Below, in pieces: positions 12,497-25,900 of a stretch of 64,000 nucleotides of DNA. The position numbers and the translations under genes were made by a program. The notes below the pieces were generated by a model. That model made no database searches and was not told where the DNA came from. It worked only from the letters and a program-made list of their open reading frames with translations. The DNA is from Poa pratensis (taxonomy: Eukaryota > Streptophyta > Magnoliopsida > Poales > Poaceae), in assembly GCA_947311845.1 (NCBI GenBank), contig CAMZMU010000089.1:18977338-19041337 (forward strand), written 5' to 3'. Each line of letters opens with the position of its first letter. The first letter of the stretch is position 1.

Positions 12497-13228
12497 GATC
12501 CTCCTGCCTTGTTATTCATGGTTCCGGAAAACTTTAGATGATACCTGTAATATTTGACGTTTGCTTTTGTAATATTTGACGTTTGCTTTTGTTGGAACTT
12601 GGAACGTCTGCATTTCACTGCCTGTCAATGTTGCTACATCTCATGGAATCGTTTTTTGGGTATTACAGCTTGTACTATTTTTCATTCAGTAATGCATGTG
12701 CGATCTTCCAGTTTTATTTTATCTTTTGGACAATGGAGGTGTTGTTTGTTCCTTCCAATGTTCATCCAAGTGACCTGGGAGATGTAATGTAGTACCAAGT
12801 ATGATGGTTCTGGCTCTCTCAGCAAGGTCATACCCTCATCTGAGCTTGAAACTGGACATCTTCTTGGTACCTCCAGTCCTTTGGGTCCTTGCTGCTGGCG
12901 CTTCACCCTGTGCTCTTACCATTTCAGTTCAGGGACATGATCGATTAACAAAAGGAATGGTGGCCGCATATTTGTGTATCCTACACACCAGTGTGGCAAC
13001 TGACTAAATGAATTGTCTTCCCTGCTTGGAGAGATAACACCAGTGTGTAGGTGAAGTCTGCATAATTGGCACAAAAACGTGGAAATACTTTTAGTCTACA
13101 ATGTGATCCTAGCTTTTAAGAAGACTCATTCCGGTCATATAAATATATTTCCGTCACACAGAATTCCTTACATAACAACTCAGAGAATAATGTTTTTTTC
13201 ACTGTAAGCCTTTTGTAAGTTCTTATTA
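12497..13228. other. 3' UTR and intergenic DNA
   Basis: This region follows the F-box stop codon. A 22-nt segment (GTAATATTTGACGTTTGCTT type) is directly duplicated near 12547-12590. No further coding exon was recognised. Confidence 0.5.
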
Positions 13229-13327
13229 CAACCTCCGATCCATATTAATGGTCTCAACATTGTCTAGATACGGATTTAGCATCCGTATCTAGACAATGTT
13301 GAGACCATTAATATGGATCGGAGGGAG
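13229..13327. mobile_element. Stowaway MITE with perfect 41-bp hairpin arms
   Basis: The arms at 13234-13274 and 13282-13322 are exact inverted copies of 41 nt with a 7-nt loop. TA flanks the 99-bp element on both sides and the right end reads CGGAGGGAG. It lies about 460 bp upstream of the Trm7-like gene start. Confidence 0.9.
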
Positions 13328-13786
13328 TATGTTTTTAGGTACTCGTACTGATTCATAATTCTTCCTTAAAAACTTACAAAATGTTTATTTTGTAGAAAGT
13401 CGGAAATTTCATATAAAGTGCAAATACACCTTCTGCATTCATGTTTTTATACAGCACTGCAACCAAGCTTTTCGTTTTTGCGACCACTTTTTGCATCACA
13501 AGGCTAGCCTGGCTAGGTTCATAAATCCGAAGGGTTCTTCACTTGGTTTGGTCTGTCCACCTCGAGGAATTGGGCTCAATTCTATCGGTACATACAGCCG
13601 TAAAGAGAGACAGGCCCAACAGCCCAGCCCAGCATCAGTCAGACACCTAGCAGACACTACCCGCGCCGCCTCGCCGGTCGTTCCTCCTTCCTCGCCGTCA
13701 TCTCCAATCGGGGCGGCGCTCACACCACCACCGTCGGCCTCCGCCGCGCCGCTCTTCTCCTGCGCTCCGCTCGGCTCCTCGTCGCC

Positions 13787-16275
13787 ATGGGAAAGGCTTC
13801 CAAAGACAAGAGGGTACGCGACCTCCGTCTCTCTCCCCATCAGCCAGCTTCTCCCCTCCCCGCCCCCCTTCTCGCTTCGCCGCTTCTTACCGTGTGTGCT
13901 ATTGGGTGGGCTGGCCGTCGGTTTCCCAGGACATCTACTACCGGAAGGCCAAGGAGGAGGGGTGGAGAGCTCGCAGCGCCTTCAAGCTCCTACAGATCGA
14001 CCAGGAGTTCAACATCTTCCACGGTCTCGTCCTCTCAACCCAATCAGCTTGCTCGCCTTCCTGCCACTGGCTTGCACTGTTGCACAGGATCGAATTGACG
14101 AGGGGTTGTTTCTTTTTTGGTGTTCGACTTTGCAGGAGTGAAGCGTGTCGTTGATCTCTGCGCTGCTCCTGGGAGCTGGAGCCAGGTATTCGAATTTGCC
14201 AGTTGCCTATCCATACCTGCATATGTTCATGTGATTGATTACCACATTCATACTTGCAGGTTTTGAGCCGCAATTTGTATGTTCCAGCAAAGCTAATATC
14301 TGATGGAAAGTAAGCACACGTCTCAGCATGTCACCTTCTGTTTAACAGAATTCCATTTTCCATATCTGATTGTTTATTTCTCACTGTGTTAATGTACTAG
14401 AGATGGTGACCTTCCTCTCATTGTCGCAATTGATTTGCAACCGATGGCTCCGATAGAAGGCGTCATACAAGTGCAGGGCGACATCACCAATGCTCGAACA
14501 GCGGAAGTGGTGAGATGGATAGACAGAAAGACACATTTCAAGTAATGATTTTTTCGCTTGCTGTAACAGATTTAAATATTCTTCCAGGTTATTAGGCATT
14601 TTGATGGATGCAAAGCAGACTTGGTTGTCTGTGATGGTGCCCCTGATGGTAAGATTGGATCGCTAGACAAGTGGTCCTTAACTCTGTTTCGTGTTTTATC
14701 GCACTTCCGTTTCTTACGTTGCTTCGGATGATTGCAGTTACTGGCCTTCATGACATGGACGAGTTTGTTCAGTCCCAGCTTATATTGGCGGTTGGTACAT
14801 TTTCTCTGTCTTTATGTATCAGTTTAGGTCAGAGATACCTTTTCGAAGCAATTTGCAGTCTCCATAAGATACTGTGTCAATAAATATTGGTTACCTTACC
14901 TCTGTAGTTTATATTTGACATTCTGCCTGAAAATGCTTACTTAGGTGCAATATCTTCTTTATATTTAACATTTGGCCAGTTTACTCGACCCAAGGGTAAC
15001 TCATCACTGTTTATGTTATAGAACAACATGATGTAACACCCTGGTTCCCATGACTTGTTATATTTTACACTAGTTGCAGTTTTTTCTTTGGCTTAGTTTT
15101 CAGATTGATTTTGCAAGTTCGTATTTTTCTTTTGCTAATTTGTGTACATATGGGTTGCTTTTAGGCACTGACAATTGTGACTCACGTACTCAAAGTTGGT
15201 GGAAAATTTGTTGCCAAGATTTTTCGCGGGAAAGATACAAGTCTCCTCTATTGCCAGGTATTGGTCGTTGCTGATTTGCGCTTCTGTACGGTTAGGAATT
15301 CCCATGTGTAGTTTAGAAACCTTTTTTATTGATCTAGGTGAACCATCAACTTTCATGCAGCTTTTCTGTTTCTAGTTTGTATTGTTATTATGTTCTTCCA
15401 CAACTACCATCTGCGTTCGGTGATTGGAACTGAAATCCACCTGTAGCTGATTACAGTAGTCTATATTGATATCTAGATTGTGTTTTCCTCATTTTTTTGC
15501 TTGGCAGAGTTGTCATAATATGGTTAGCCTTTACACACTGTTGAGTAGAAGTGTCATTTAACTTACGAATTTGGTTTAGATGTTTGCATGAGATGCTTCT
15601 GTGGATAAGATATACTGCTAATGACTTTCGATGATTTATGCAGTTAAAGCTGTTCTTCTCACAAGTTACATTTGCAAAGCCGAAAAGTAGCCGCAACTCA
15701 AGTATTGGTAAGCTTTTATCTGTTGAAAGAGATTACATCTTCCCCAGTGGCACACGTCATTATAGTCTCATTACTATCTATAGATGATATTTATTTCATA
15801 TGGTCTTATAGTCATGTTTATACTTGTCAAACAGAGGCATTTGCAGTTTGCGAAAACTATGCACCTCCTGAGGGGTTCAAGGAGAAAGATTTGTATCACC
15901 TTCTAGAGAAAGTGGGAACTCCTTCCGGGGCCGATGATTTAGGTACAAGACATCTACATTCTAGTCATACAACAGGGTCAGCATTTGATACATGACACTG
16001 ACTTCTCTGTGCTACTTGTCATCGCAGACTGCAGAAGCGGATGGTTGGAGGGACCAAACAAGGTCTACATCCCGTTTCTGGCCTGCGGCGACCTCAGCGG
16101 GTACGACTCTGACCGTTCGTACCCGCTTCCGTGCGTAGAAGGCGGTGGCTCCTACCAGAGCCTGGACCCGGTCCAGCCCCCGATCGCCCCGCCGTACAAG
16201 ACCGCGCTGGAGATGATGAAGGCTTCCAGCCACGGCGCGGGCACCGATACCAGCAAATTGTCCCTCGACTCCTAA
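13787..16275 (+). CDS. TRM7: tRNA 2'-O-methyltransferase, Trm7/FTSJ1 type
   Basis: Eleven exons fit GT/AG rules and keep frame: 13787-13813, 13930-14023, 14136-14185, 14260-14309, 14401-14509, 14588-14648, 14738-14790, 15165-15257, 15644-15707, 15835-15942 and 16028-16275, for 318 residues. That is close to the usual Trm7 length. The SAM-binding motif [11 protein letters not shown] is at residues 47-57. The RrmJ/FtsJ catalytic tetrad K-D-K-E is present as K28 (RSAFKL), D126 (VVCDGAPD), K166 (GGKFVAKIF) and E201. The spacing of 40 and 35 residues between the last three matches RrmJ. The segment [12 protein letters not shown] is characteristic of the family. The yeast and human enzymes methylate riboses 32 and 34 of the anticodon loop of certain tRNAs in the cytoplasm, each with a WD-repeat or Trm732-like partner. 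All catalytic residues are intact, so the gene looks functional. Confidence 0.95.
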
Positions 16276-19200
16276 GGCTACAAGATAATGCTAATCTGGC
16301 TCTGTTTGTGCGCATGTAAACCGGCCACCACATGCGGGCATGTGCAGATCATCACAGGAAATTATTTAGGCTGAATTTTGGTTGTTTGTCCCATCTGGAA
16401 AACAAATGTATCATCCGGTACATCAACCCTATCATGTAAAACACACATGAGATGTCTCTGTCTCGTAGTATAAACTGAAGGCATGCGTGCCAATATGCTC
16501 TGTACTACTATTCCGCGTCTTCTGGATCGTGTTCCCAGCTTTGAATTCATAGTCATGCTGGCGGCTACGGCTGTTTGGGACCTTCGGATTCTACTATTCT
16601 TCATCTTCTGGAGAGTGTCACCGTCTGGTTTTTATAACCTGTAGGTATCAGGTAGCGCTGTCCAGTCACTGTTGCAGCATGCAAAGTCTTGGTCCTTCCT
16701 CCATGGCTTTCTCCATCAATCAGAGTCAGATCATGTTGTTATATTGTAACTTGTAGTTTTGGTGATCCGGAATTTCGTCCTTCATAGCTCCATCACTCAC
16801 ACAATCTCAGATCGTGTACTAGTAGTTCCAGACTTCCAGTGATCCGAAATTTCGTCACTGCGTACTACGTTAGTTATTTCACGTGGCGTGAACACGTGGC
16901 GTCCAGAGCTCCGATCTCGTTAGTTTCTGCGGCAGTGTTTACATCTCTGCTCGTATAATAAAATATCCAAAAACATTTGATAATTATCCAAAACATTTGA
17001 TAATTAGAAACGGGGGAGCACATCACTACCGTCCCATACATTCGCACGAGCACGTCTTTTAATCATGTGGTACACTAGAATGATACAGACTAATCATATT
17101 CACGAATCTCACTAAAATCCATAATAAACGCACACATCAGCGCGTGTCAAAATCTTAGCATCGGGATGAAACCCTGGTGGAAGAGTCATGCTCACGCTGT
17201 CACACACCCCGACAGCCCTACCATCGCATAGGGAGGTGGTTCGAAATGAAAGAGTATTTTGGCTGCAGAAAAAAAAGAGTATTTTGGCTGCAGAAATCCA
17301 GCATTTGATCTTCAATTTTTTCAAGAAAGTGGTTCCTACACAAATATTAGAGTACAATGTCAATTTTGTGCAACATAACTCGGATATTATTATACTAGTT
17401 ATTGTTGAAATTTTGAACTTGCCGTCGGAAAAATGAACAACATAAATATTAGGAACATTTTCACTCGATTTAGGCTCATTGTGCAGTTGATCGACTATGT
17501 TGTGCGAAATTTATTTCATAAATTTCTGTGAAAAATAGCCAGGGTTGGATGAAGACTCGTGCACCCGGCCCATGGTCTGAGGCACGAGAGACTATACCGT
17601 AGCTACCGTAGCAGTGTTATAGCTACTATACCCACGAAGGTGGCTCGGGACGTGCTCTCATATTGCATCCGCTACTTTTCTTTTGAACAAGATAAAACTA
17701 GTCATCAAAAGAAAATGTCTAGTTAGCTAAGTGGTAAAATGAGCAAAAACCAAACAAGATCATCATAATCCACAGCAAATACCAAATGGTAGATGTTAAG
17801 AGCTTTGTGTGTTTTTGCTATGTAGATGCCGGGTGTAAATTATTTTGCTTGTATCAACATGATCCATGTTTTGAGGTTGTAAAAAATCCCTTTATCGGAG
17901 AAAAATACCAAGCACTCAAGCAGGTGGCTGAACGTTAATATAAACTAGTGGAATTTCGCGCGGCGCCACGCCGCGGCATTGATGAAGCAGAGCCACATCT
18001 CATCCAGAAGGGGCAAAATTAGAGGTGTCATGAAAATGTGTTACGTCCACATATGGTGTAGTAATAAGAATGAATAGTTTATCATCAAAATGCCAAGTCA
18101 AGAAACAATGTAAGAATCGGCTCATATGGTTGAAAATCATTAAATTTTCAGAAACAACGAAGAACATGTTTCAAGCACCAGGAGTTTAATTCCGCGGCCG
18201 TTATGATACATGTGTGTGTCACATGTTGCTTAGATGGTGATGAGACAAAGCAACCCTTTGATCTGCAGCAGTTGGGGCTTAAATAAACAACCATGTACAT
18301 CATACTACAGTCCCCTCTTATGAATCCATGAAGTTAATACAAACACCATTACAACATTTGGAACCCGGCTTTATCTACAACTCTCCACACATGTATGTAC
18401 ATGCAAGTACAAACGAAAAATCTTAACATGGAACAATGCATCTTTTGTCATATCTAGTCAATCAAACAATCATTGCCGCCACCGATGGCATTCCTTACGG
18501 TAATATCATAGTATGCTTGAGAAATTCGTACTTGTTTATTCTTTTTGTCTATCAGTTATGATGCAGCCTACATGTTCCGCTCTGTGTGCAGGCACTTCGG
18601 TCATCTCGTCAAGTCAAGAATCCATGTATGCATCCCTTTATTTTTCTCGGACTGACCTTTTTATGAGATGTAAGGATCGGAAAATGACTTCAACAGCCTA
18701 ATTTAAGTTATTTTCCTTCTGAGTTTCAATCACAACCTACAGAAATGGCTCACGTTAGTATTGCAGAACAGATATGACAGAAGGGTAACAATTGATATTG
18801 ATATTTAGGTTAGCATGAAAGCAATGTATTAACATTTTCTAACAACTACAACCTTTAACTTTACAGTATTCCTCCTGGATCTAACTATTTCGATCCTTCA
18901 GTTAATCATGTTGTACTGATCAAGTCAAAGGCTCACACCAAGTCCTACAAATGTCAAACACACTTGAAATCATCGGAATTTTGTACACACCCAAGAATAC
19001 ATCTCAAGCAATATCATCGAATGTTCAACAATCAGGGCACGGTTTCAGTTCAATGTGCGGAATAAGGGTCAATCAATTTGGAAAATGAGATAATGTGAAG
19101 AGCTTGAAAAAGGCCGGCAAGGAGAAATCCTTCTCTGGCATGAAATAGACAAAAATAGAGAGAAAAAATGGCAAGGAAAACTACAATCCTCTTACAAACA

Positions 19201-19504
19201 TTTAATCGTGATTCACAAATTTAAATTACTATTTTGCTGGTAAAGAAAACTAGAATAACCTAAGAGAAGTCAGTTTTATCACCAATTGACCACAAACAAA
19301 TAAGTGAGCCACCTGCCGGAAATATATTAGATGCATTAAGACTGAGGGATGACACTTTGCATATAACACGAACTGAAATAATAGACCACTGTGTGAACCA
19401 ATACAACAAAACAACAAATGGAAAGAAACAAAAGATGCAAGCTATCTACAGCCATCCAAAGTCTACATGACAAACTATACTTTAAATTGGAATAAGTGAG
19501 GTAC
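16276..19504. other. Intergenic DNA between Trm7-like and INTS7-like genes
   Basis: This is mostly AT-rich sequence with no exon that could be assigned. It could contain short downstream exons of the minus-strand INTS7-like gene, but none was recognisable by motif. Confidence 0.4.
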
Positions 19505-19507
19505 TAA

Positions 19508-19834
19508 GGGCATGTACAATGGTAGAGAAGTCACACCTTCTCTTAGCCGTCCACGTCATTTAGAGAAGGCAAAATCATTACTTGTACAATGCGTTATCTC
19601 TTATTGCCATCCCTAACAATTAATGTGAATTAATTATATTTTAGTAGAAAATCGTAGTTCTAAGAGAAGACAAGTGGTACAATGGTAAAATTAGTCTTCT
19701 CTTATTTCGTAAGAGATCATCTCTTAGCTAAGGGAAGACAACCTTCTCTTTCTTAATTCTCTCTCCGCCACCTAGATAATTATCCTACGTGTCAACACTA
19801 AGAGAAGGCTGACATCACCCCATTGTACATGCCC
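19508..19834. mobile_element. Tourist-like (PIF/Harbinger) MITE
   Basis: The ends are GGGCATGTACAATG and CATTGTACATGCCC, an exact 14-bp terminal inverted repeat. TAA flanks both sides (19505-19507 and 19835-19837), as expected for PIF/Harbinger insertion. Subterminal words such as TCTCTTA and AAGAGAAG are repeated in both orientations. There is no coding capacity in its 327 bp. Confidence 0.85.
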
Positions 19835-19837
19835 TAA

Positions 19838-21274
19838 TACAGGCAATTAAACTGCATGGAAATTAATCAGTACCACGAAGTGCAGAAGTACTAATACAGC
19901 CGACTTATAAGAGTGAGCATGTCCAGAGGACAGAAAAAACAGTTGCACTTATAAGAGTTGGCTCGATATTGCAATACTCTCATCAAAAAAGAAAAAGGAC
20001 ACTTACCTAGCCATCCATGACGGCAGTACCACCAGTGAACTACATTCCAACACTGTGTCATGTGTTTTCATGTAAATCTGAATAAGCGAAGTACTAAAAC
20101 AGGCAATCTTGATCAAAGTAACTAACACCACGAAGTCCTTCTCTTAGGCTAACCCGAGCTGCTGCTTGAAGTCTTTCTTGAGGCGCAACCCACATAAAAA
20201 GAGCAAAAATTTGAACCCTTAAAAATGAAGCTCATGCTGTACCGGTTCCACTGTACTACAATCTACAGCAGCATTAAGGCACATTAGTGTCACAACACAA
20301 ATCATGGTGTGTGCCATTTGAAAAGGCGGACTCTTCTTCGTAGACAATCAAACTCATATATGAGGGGGTAATTAGCAGCACGAAATAAATCAAAGCTCCA
20401 AGGGTATCTGCGATTTAGGAGAACAAACGTTAACAAAATTCTGCACCAAATATGAATGATCAACATTTGGCAAGTTGATTGCACCAAATCGGAACTAACT
20501 GGTAGTTAGGTAGCAGTAACACATCATATTTGAACAAAATCTAGATGGGAAATCAAAGTAAGAATAGACCTTCATGGGGAACCAACAGTCAGAGCAATCC
20601 TAACTTAGGAAGCTTTAAATATTGCTGGAGACAGCTACCTGCTAACATAGTGCGCATAGAAGGGGAAGCAACAAGCAAATAAGCTGAGGCAATGCGATGT
20701 ACTTATCAAAAGATCACCTCCCGGTCAAGGGCAATGAAGCCTAACTCGCATATATTCTGTTGTGTTTGCTGGTTTCCTGTTCTCCCAGATGGGAGAAAAA
20801 AGTGCAAGGACTTCCATTGATAGGATTAATGCAAGTCTGCATGCTTCCTCCTCTTGATCTGCACATGAACGGAATTTTTTTTAGTGCAGAACAGTGGATG
20901 AAGTAGGAATGGTTAGGAAGTCGACAATGAAATCAAGAGGTAAATCTCATTTGTCGTGGGAAATGCATAGATGAAAGAGATAGAACTAACAGAGGACGTG
21001 GAGCCAAGGGGGCGACATAGAGGAAGACCGTCCTGGTCACCAAGCTGGAGGAGGCAGACGACGCCGACACAGAGCCGGAAGAGGCGACATAGAAGGAGGG
21101 CGACCTCAACGACGTCAGAAAGCAGCACGCACACTCATACTACAACCTGCAGGCAACAAAACGCACACATTATAAAAAGAAGAGAACAATAACAAAGAAC
21201 AGAGGCATCACGAACGGAACACGATCTGAAAACTTGAAGGGTGACATATCAGGATTAATTGCTGCTATAATAAC
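19838..21274. other. Intergenic or intronic DNA
   Basis: If the INTS7-like gene is longer than three exons, this would be its next intron or exons on the minus strand. A GC-richer segment at 20990-21130 has an open frame on both strands but no recognisable domain. Confidence 0.4.
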
Positions 21275-22136
21275 CTGAGCTTCTGCTGTTGGTGAGGTAA
21301 CCAATCCAGCCAGTACTTGAAGGGTGACGCATGAGAAGTCATCCGACAGCTTACAGAAGCAACCAGCCGCAAACAACGCTGCTTTGACCTGCCAAGGGAG
21401 AAGAGCATGATTCGGAACAAATTACTAACAATCAAAATCTAGTATGTATTGCAAGATACTATATGCTAATCACTATCCTGATTGATTGTACAAAACATAA
21501 TCAGTATCCTTGATTCCTAATTCTACAAAGCATAATCAGTATCCTGGATTCCTAATTCTACAAAGCATAAACCAGTCATGGAGATTATTACTGGCACTGA
21601 CCTCTGCGGCATCGGAGAAGCGGAGGCCGGAGAGGATAAGGGAGCGGACATGGACGCTGTCCTTGGCGAGGTCGGCGAGGCAGCCGAACATCCTCAGTGC
21701 AAGCGCCCTGGCCCTTGCGCTCCCTGCCGCCGCGCCGTGCGCCGCCACAACCTTCCGGAGAATCTGCTCGGGCTCCGCCACTGTCCAACCTCTTCCCTTG
21801 GTCGGTAGGAGGGCGCGGACGATGTGGGTGCGGATGGAGTCGTCGGCGGCGGCCCTGAACTCGGTGGCGAGGCGGAGGAGCATGGTCTCGGCGAAGACAC
21901 GGGGCTCTGCGGGCAGAACCCCGCACGAGGAGGCAACCGCCGCCGGAACATGAGGGTACGCGGCGAGGTCGCGGATGCGCGGGGCGGTGGCGTCAAGGGC
22001 CTGGAGGCGCGTGCCTGGATGGGGATGAGTGGAGGTGAGCCCGGGGCTGGGGGAAAGGAGAAAGGGAAATGGTCGAGAGAGGCTTACCGAGGTGGCGGGA
22101 GCGGAGGCCCCTGTCGAGTTCGATGCTCCAGTCCAT
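21275..22136 (-). pseudogene. Integrator complex subunit 7-like gene, first three exons
   Basis: On the minus strand an ATG at 22136 opens exon 1 (22136-22088; MDWSIELDRGLRSRHL). Exon 2 is 22014-21602 and exon 3 is 21388-21275; all keep phase with GT/AG borders, giving 192 residues. Helical ARM-like text is readable, with ETMLLRLATEFR, ALALRMFGCLADLAKDS, VHVRSLILS and FAAGCFCKLSDDFSC in order. This order and wording match the N-terminus of plant INTS7-like proteins (the Arabidopsis EMB1895 type), part of the Integrator complex that acts in nuclear snRNA 3' processing. The family protein is over 1000 residues. No later exons were recognised downstream to 16.3 kb. The locus is therefore either a truncated copy or a gene whose remaining exons were missed. 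The three exons themselves show no stop or frameshift. Confidence 0.7.
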
Positions 22137-22215
22137 GGCGGAAGCCGCCGGGATCCTCTCCATCGCCGCCGCCGCCTGTCCCTATTTGGTCGGGAGAGGA
22201 AATGAGAGCAGCGTG

Positions 22216-22233
22216 CGATCTAGGGTTAGGGTT
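22216..22233 (-). promoter_or_regulatory. Telo-box-like motif upstream of INTS7-like start
   Basis: The text CTAGGGTTAGGGTTGAG reads AACCCTAACCCTAG on the minus strand, about 80-100 nt upstream of the ATG at 22136. AACCCTAA telo-boxes are common in the leaders of plant housekeeping genes. The role here is inferred from position only. Confidence 0.5.
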
Positions 22234-22949
22234 GAGCACATATGTACGAAGGACCTATCCAAAATTTTCGCAAACTGCAGGGGCTTTGATGAACAGTGCC
22301 ACGATCGCTCACAGCTCGCTAAAGCCAAGGGCAATGAGGAAGGATTCTCCCCAAGACAGGACTCTTTGTTTACATTCCAAGGTGGGAATGGGTGAGAGGT
22401 AGTCTATCACTGGCTGGGATGAGAGTCTAAAGTTGTATTCTTCTTCAGTGGAAGGCTCTGGGAATCCCTCTTTTAGTTGGCAAGGTCAATCTAGCAGATG
22501 ATAGGTCTAGAGAGGTGTGCTTTTAGGTCTTGATCGACCGTCTTTCTCATATATTGAGTAGTAATTTCTTGTCTTAATCGTGGTCATCGTATAGCCGAGA
22601 TTCCATATCTCCCGAAAAAGAAAACAGATTCCAGGAGATTGGTTTATTTATTGGCGGTGGTAGCTAGCTGCTCGAGGCGACCACCGTACGTACGGTACAA
22701 CCACTGGCAGCTCTCAGCTCAGGCTGCTCGTCAGCAGCTGGGTTCTCTCATCCTCCTGTCAGTCAGCTCCGGAGCTAATTAAACCAAGTGCTACTCCGGT
22801 GTCAGCATCACCAGTCAGGTGGTGCACACTGGACAAACGCCAAGGCTTGCTCGCCGGGAAAGCTCGCAGTTTCGGCTGCGCTCTGACTCTTCCTCCTCCT
22901 CTCGTCGCTGCTTCCGCGACGCCATCGTCCTGAGGAGCGCCGCCTGGCT

Positions 22950-25900
22950 ATGCTGCCGGGGATGGCCAAGCTGCTGCTGCTGCAGCTTCAGGCCGCCGCG
23001 GTGTCGGCGTACCGGAGGAACGGCACCCGCCGCCGCCGCCCTCTCTCCCCGCCGCCCTCTCGCCACACGCCCGCCGCCGGAGCCGGCAGATTCGGCCCCT
23101 GCTTCGTCGCGTGCTTCCTCGCCCTCGCCGCCGCCGCCATCCTCACGCTCGGCCTCGCCCTCCACCGCCCCGACCCTGACGCCGACGCCCCCACCTCGCC
23201 ACGGTGAGTAACCATTGGCCAGCCACACGTACGCCACCTGCTCGACTAATTACCCGCGGCAGCGCTAGCTAGCTAACACTGCTCCTCTGTCGAAATCCCC
23301 TCCGCAGCGGCGCCGGCGGCGGCTACTCCGTGGTGATCAACACGTGGAAGCGCTATGACCTCCTCAAGAGGGCCGTCGCGCACTACTCGGCTTGCGCCGG
23401 CGTGGACGACGTCCACGTCGTATGGAGCGAGCCGCGGGACCCGCCCGAGGCCCTGCGCCGGAGCGTCCTCAACTGCAGCCGCCTCCTCAGGGACGGCGGC
23501 GCCGCGGAGGTGCGGTTCGTCGTCAACAAGCGGGACAGCCTCAACAACAGGTTCAGGCCCATCGACGGGCTCAGGACGGACGCCGTCTTCTCCGTCGACG
23601 ACGACCTCATCGTGCCCTGCTCCACGCTGCGCTTCGCCTTCGCCGTGTGGCGGAGCGCGCCCTCCGCCATGGTTGGCTTCGTGCCCCGGATCCACCGGCT
23701 CGCTGACCCGGTACGAACAAGTACACTGCATAACAAGTTCTGAATTCTCATGCTTCATGAAAGAAATTTGTGTTTTCTACAACTAGAAGGAGCAAATTCT
23801 AGGATATTACTAGTATGAAGTTTGTTATGTTAACCGGAGTTATTTCCTCTGCAGAGAAGCAATACTAAGGAATACCGATATGCAAGCTGGTGGTCAGTCT
23901 GGAGGACAGGGACATATAGTATGGTTCTTTCCAAAGCAAGTTTTCTCCATAAGAAGTACTTGGATTTATATACCAACGACATGCTACCATCTATCCGCGA
24001 TTACGTGACAGAGAACAGGTATAGCCCTGCATCTCCATTTTTGGAAAGTCTTCAGTTATGTTCACTATGCTGAAATGATACCCTGTGTAGGAGTATGTAT
24101 TAAGATTTCCACCAATGCTTGACAGGAATTGTGAGGACATCGCCATGTCTTTTCTTGTTGCAAATGTAACTGGTGCTCCACCTGTATGGGTCCAAGGTCT
24201 GTACTTGCACACCAGTAAAATTCTTTCATGTAGTCTTCTGAAAAGCTTATAAGGCCTTATTTGGTTGAATTAGTTCACATTTTCTTTTCACACTTAATGG
24301 GGAAAACCCCAGCAGAATAGGACAGCACACCCCCACTTTAACTGCTGCAACTATTGGATAAATTCCATTTTTTGGGTATTACTAATGATGCTCAGTTTTA
24401 CTTATGGCAACAAAAGGTCTTTAGACTGTCAATCTTGATTTTTGTTGCCTGTGCATTTTATCATCCAAATGGATTCACAGCAGAAATAGGAATCTATGGA
24501 TTATATGTCAGTACTCGTGCAAACTTACAGTTTAGTGGAGCTTGTGAATTTACTCTATTCACAAGAAGGCTTCAGTTAGAGCCTTTTTTAATGCACTCAG
24601 AGTATCTCAGATGTGGTTAATTCTTTAAATGTTTCACAATTCTTGCCATGATTTTTAGTTCAAGTTCTTAGATGGCTCTCGTCAAGTAGTTATTTTCTTT
24701 GTGGGGAAAAGAGGGTTTTAGTAAGCCATAGCAGAATTACATCCACCAGGCACTACCATCGATTTCCTGAGGGTAATTCACACTTGAACCTGATCAAGTA
24801 GTTATTAGCTGTAGGCATATGCCTATCGAGTGTGAAAATAATCACTTTATGAACTTTGGCTTAGACACATATTTTTTTAGAGTAAAAGGGTCTCACCCGA
24901 TTTCTATTAAAGAAACCACGAGCTACAAAATCCTCCACAGCACAGCAACCACCAGCGTTACAAGTTTTGCTCTAGTCAGAAAAACGAAAACAACCCAGAA
25001 ACTTAGAAAGGAGAATGGAGAGTCGGAAGGACATCTCCAGCTAAACAAAACAGAGAAGGTCTTCATCTCTCCAGCCTCGGCCTCCAAGTCGCCCAACCCT
25101 TTGCGCTCCTGAATGCTTCATCCGCGACTCGCACCAGCAGCCTTGCGCCCACCTGTAGTTCCAGCTTTACGTCCTCCGATCCCTGCAAATTTGCCCACCA
25201 ATCAATCCAGTAGCACACCCTGTGAATCACTTCAATAGGCTCAGACGGACACTTATTCTCGAAACAAGCAAGATTCCTAGTTTTCCAAAGCCCCCAGAAA
25301 ATCGCTGCTACCCCAACTGACATTTTATTCTTCTGTTTCTTTCCAAAACAACCCAACCAGTCATTTAGGCAGTGTCGAACGTCAGCAAACTGGCATTTGA
25401 GCCCTGTAGCTACGCTCACCACGTTCCAGACGTACCGAGCTAGAGGACAGTGCAGAAAGAGATGATCAATGCTTTCATCCTGTCCACAAAAAAGACAGTT
25501 TTTGGCACACTCACCCCCTCTCTTCAGTAACACGTCCCTGGTGAGAATACTCTTCCTTAAGACCAGCCAAATGAAAGTTTTGATTCTTAAAGGGATTTTT
25601 ATTTTCCACCAAAATCTAGAAGGAACACTCTCTCTCACTTGCATAGCCATATAGAAAGATTTAACCGTAAACTGCTTTGAGGCTGAGAGGAGCCTATTTC
25701 AACTAACTTGAATTTCCTGACTAAGCTGCATTGCAGTAACTCTAGGCATCCCTCTAAGCCTCTAGTGTCTATGAAGAAAGCAGCCTGTTACTTTAGCTTG
25801 TCTGAACATTTGATGCTGTTTCAGCATGATTGTCAGTTACCTTTAATATTACTTGAATTAGCAACTACCATGTGGAAGCAACTAAAAACTCAAGCAACAA

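Noticed and set aside
20913..21192. Open frames next to INTS7-like exon 3 as a possible fourth exon
   Set aside because: Neither strand shows INTS7-like text and the acceptor at the expected place leads into an immediate stop.
22815..23786. Minus-strand and shifted frames across the GT64 first exons
   Set aside because: They are GC-rich shadows of the plus-strand GT64 exons, which have matching splice sites and family motifs.
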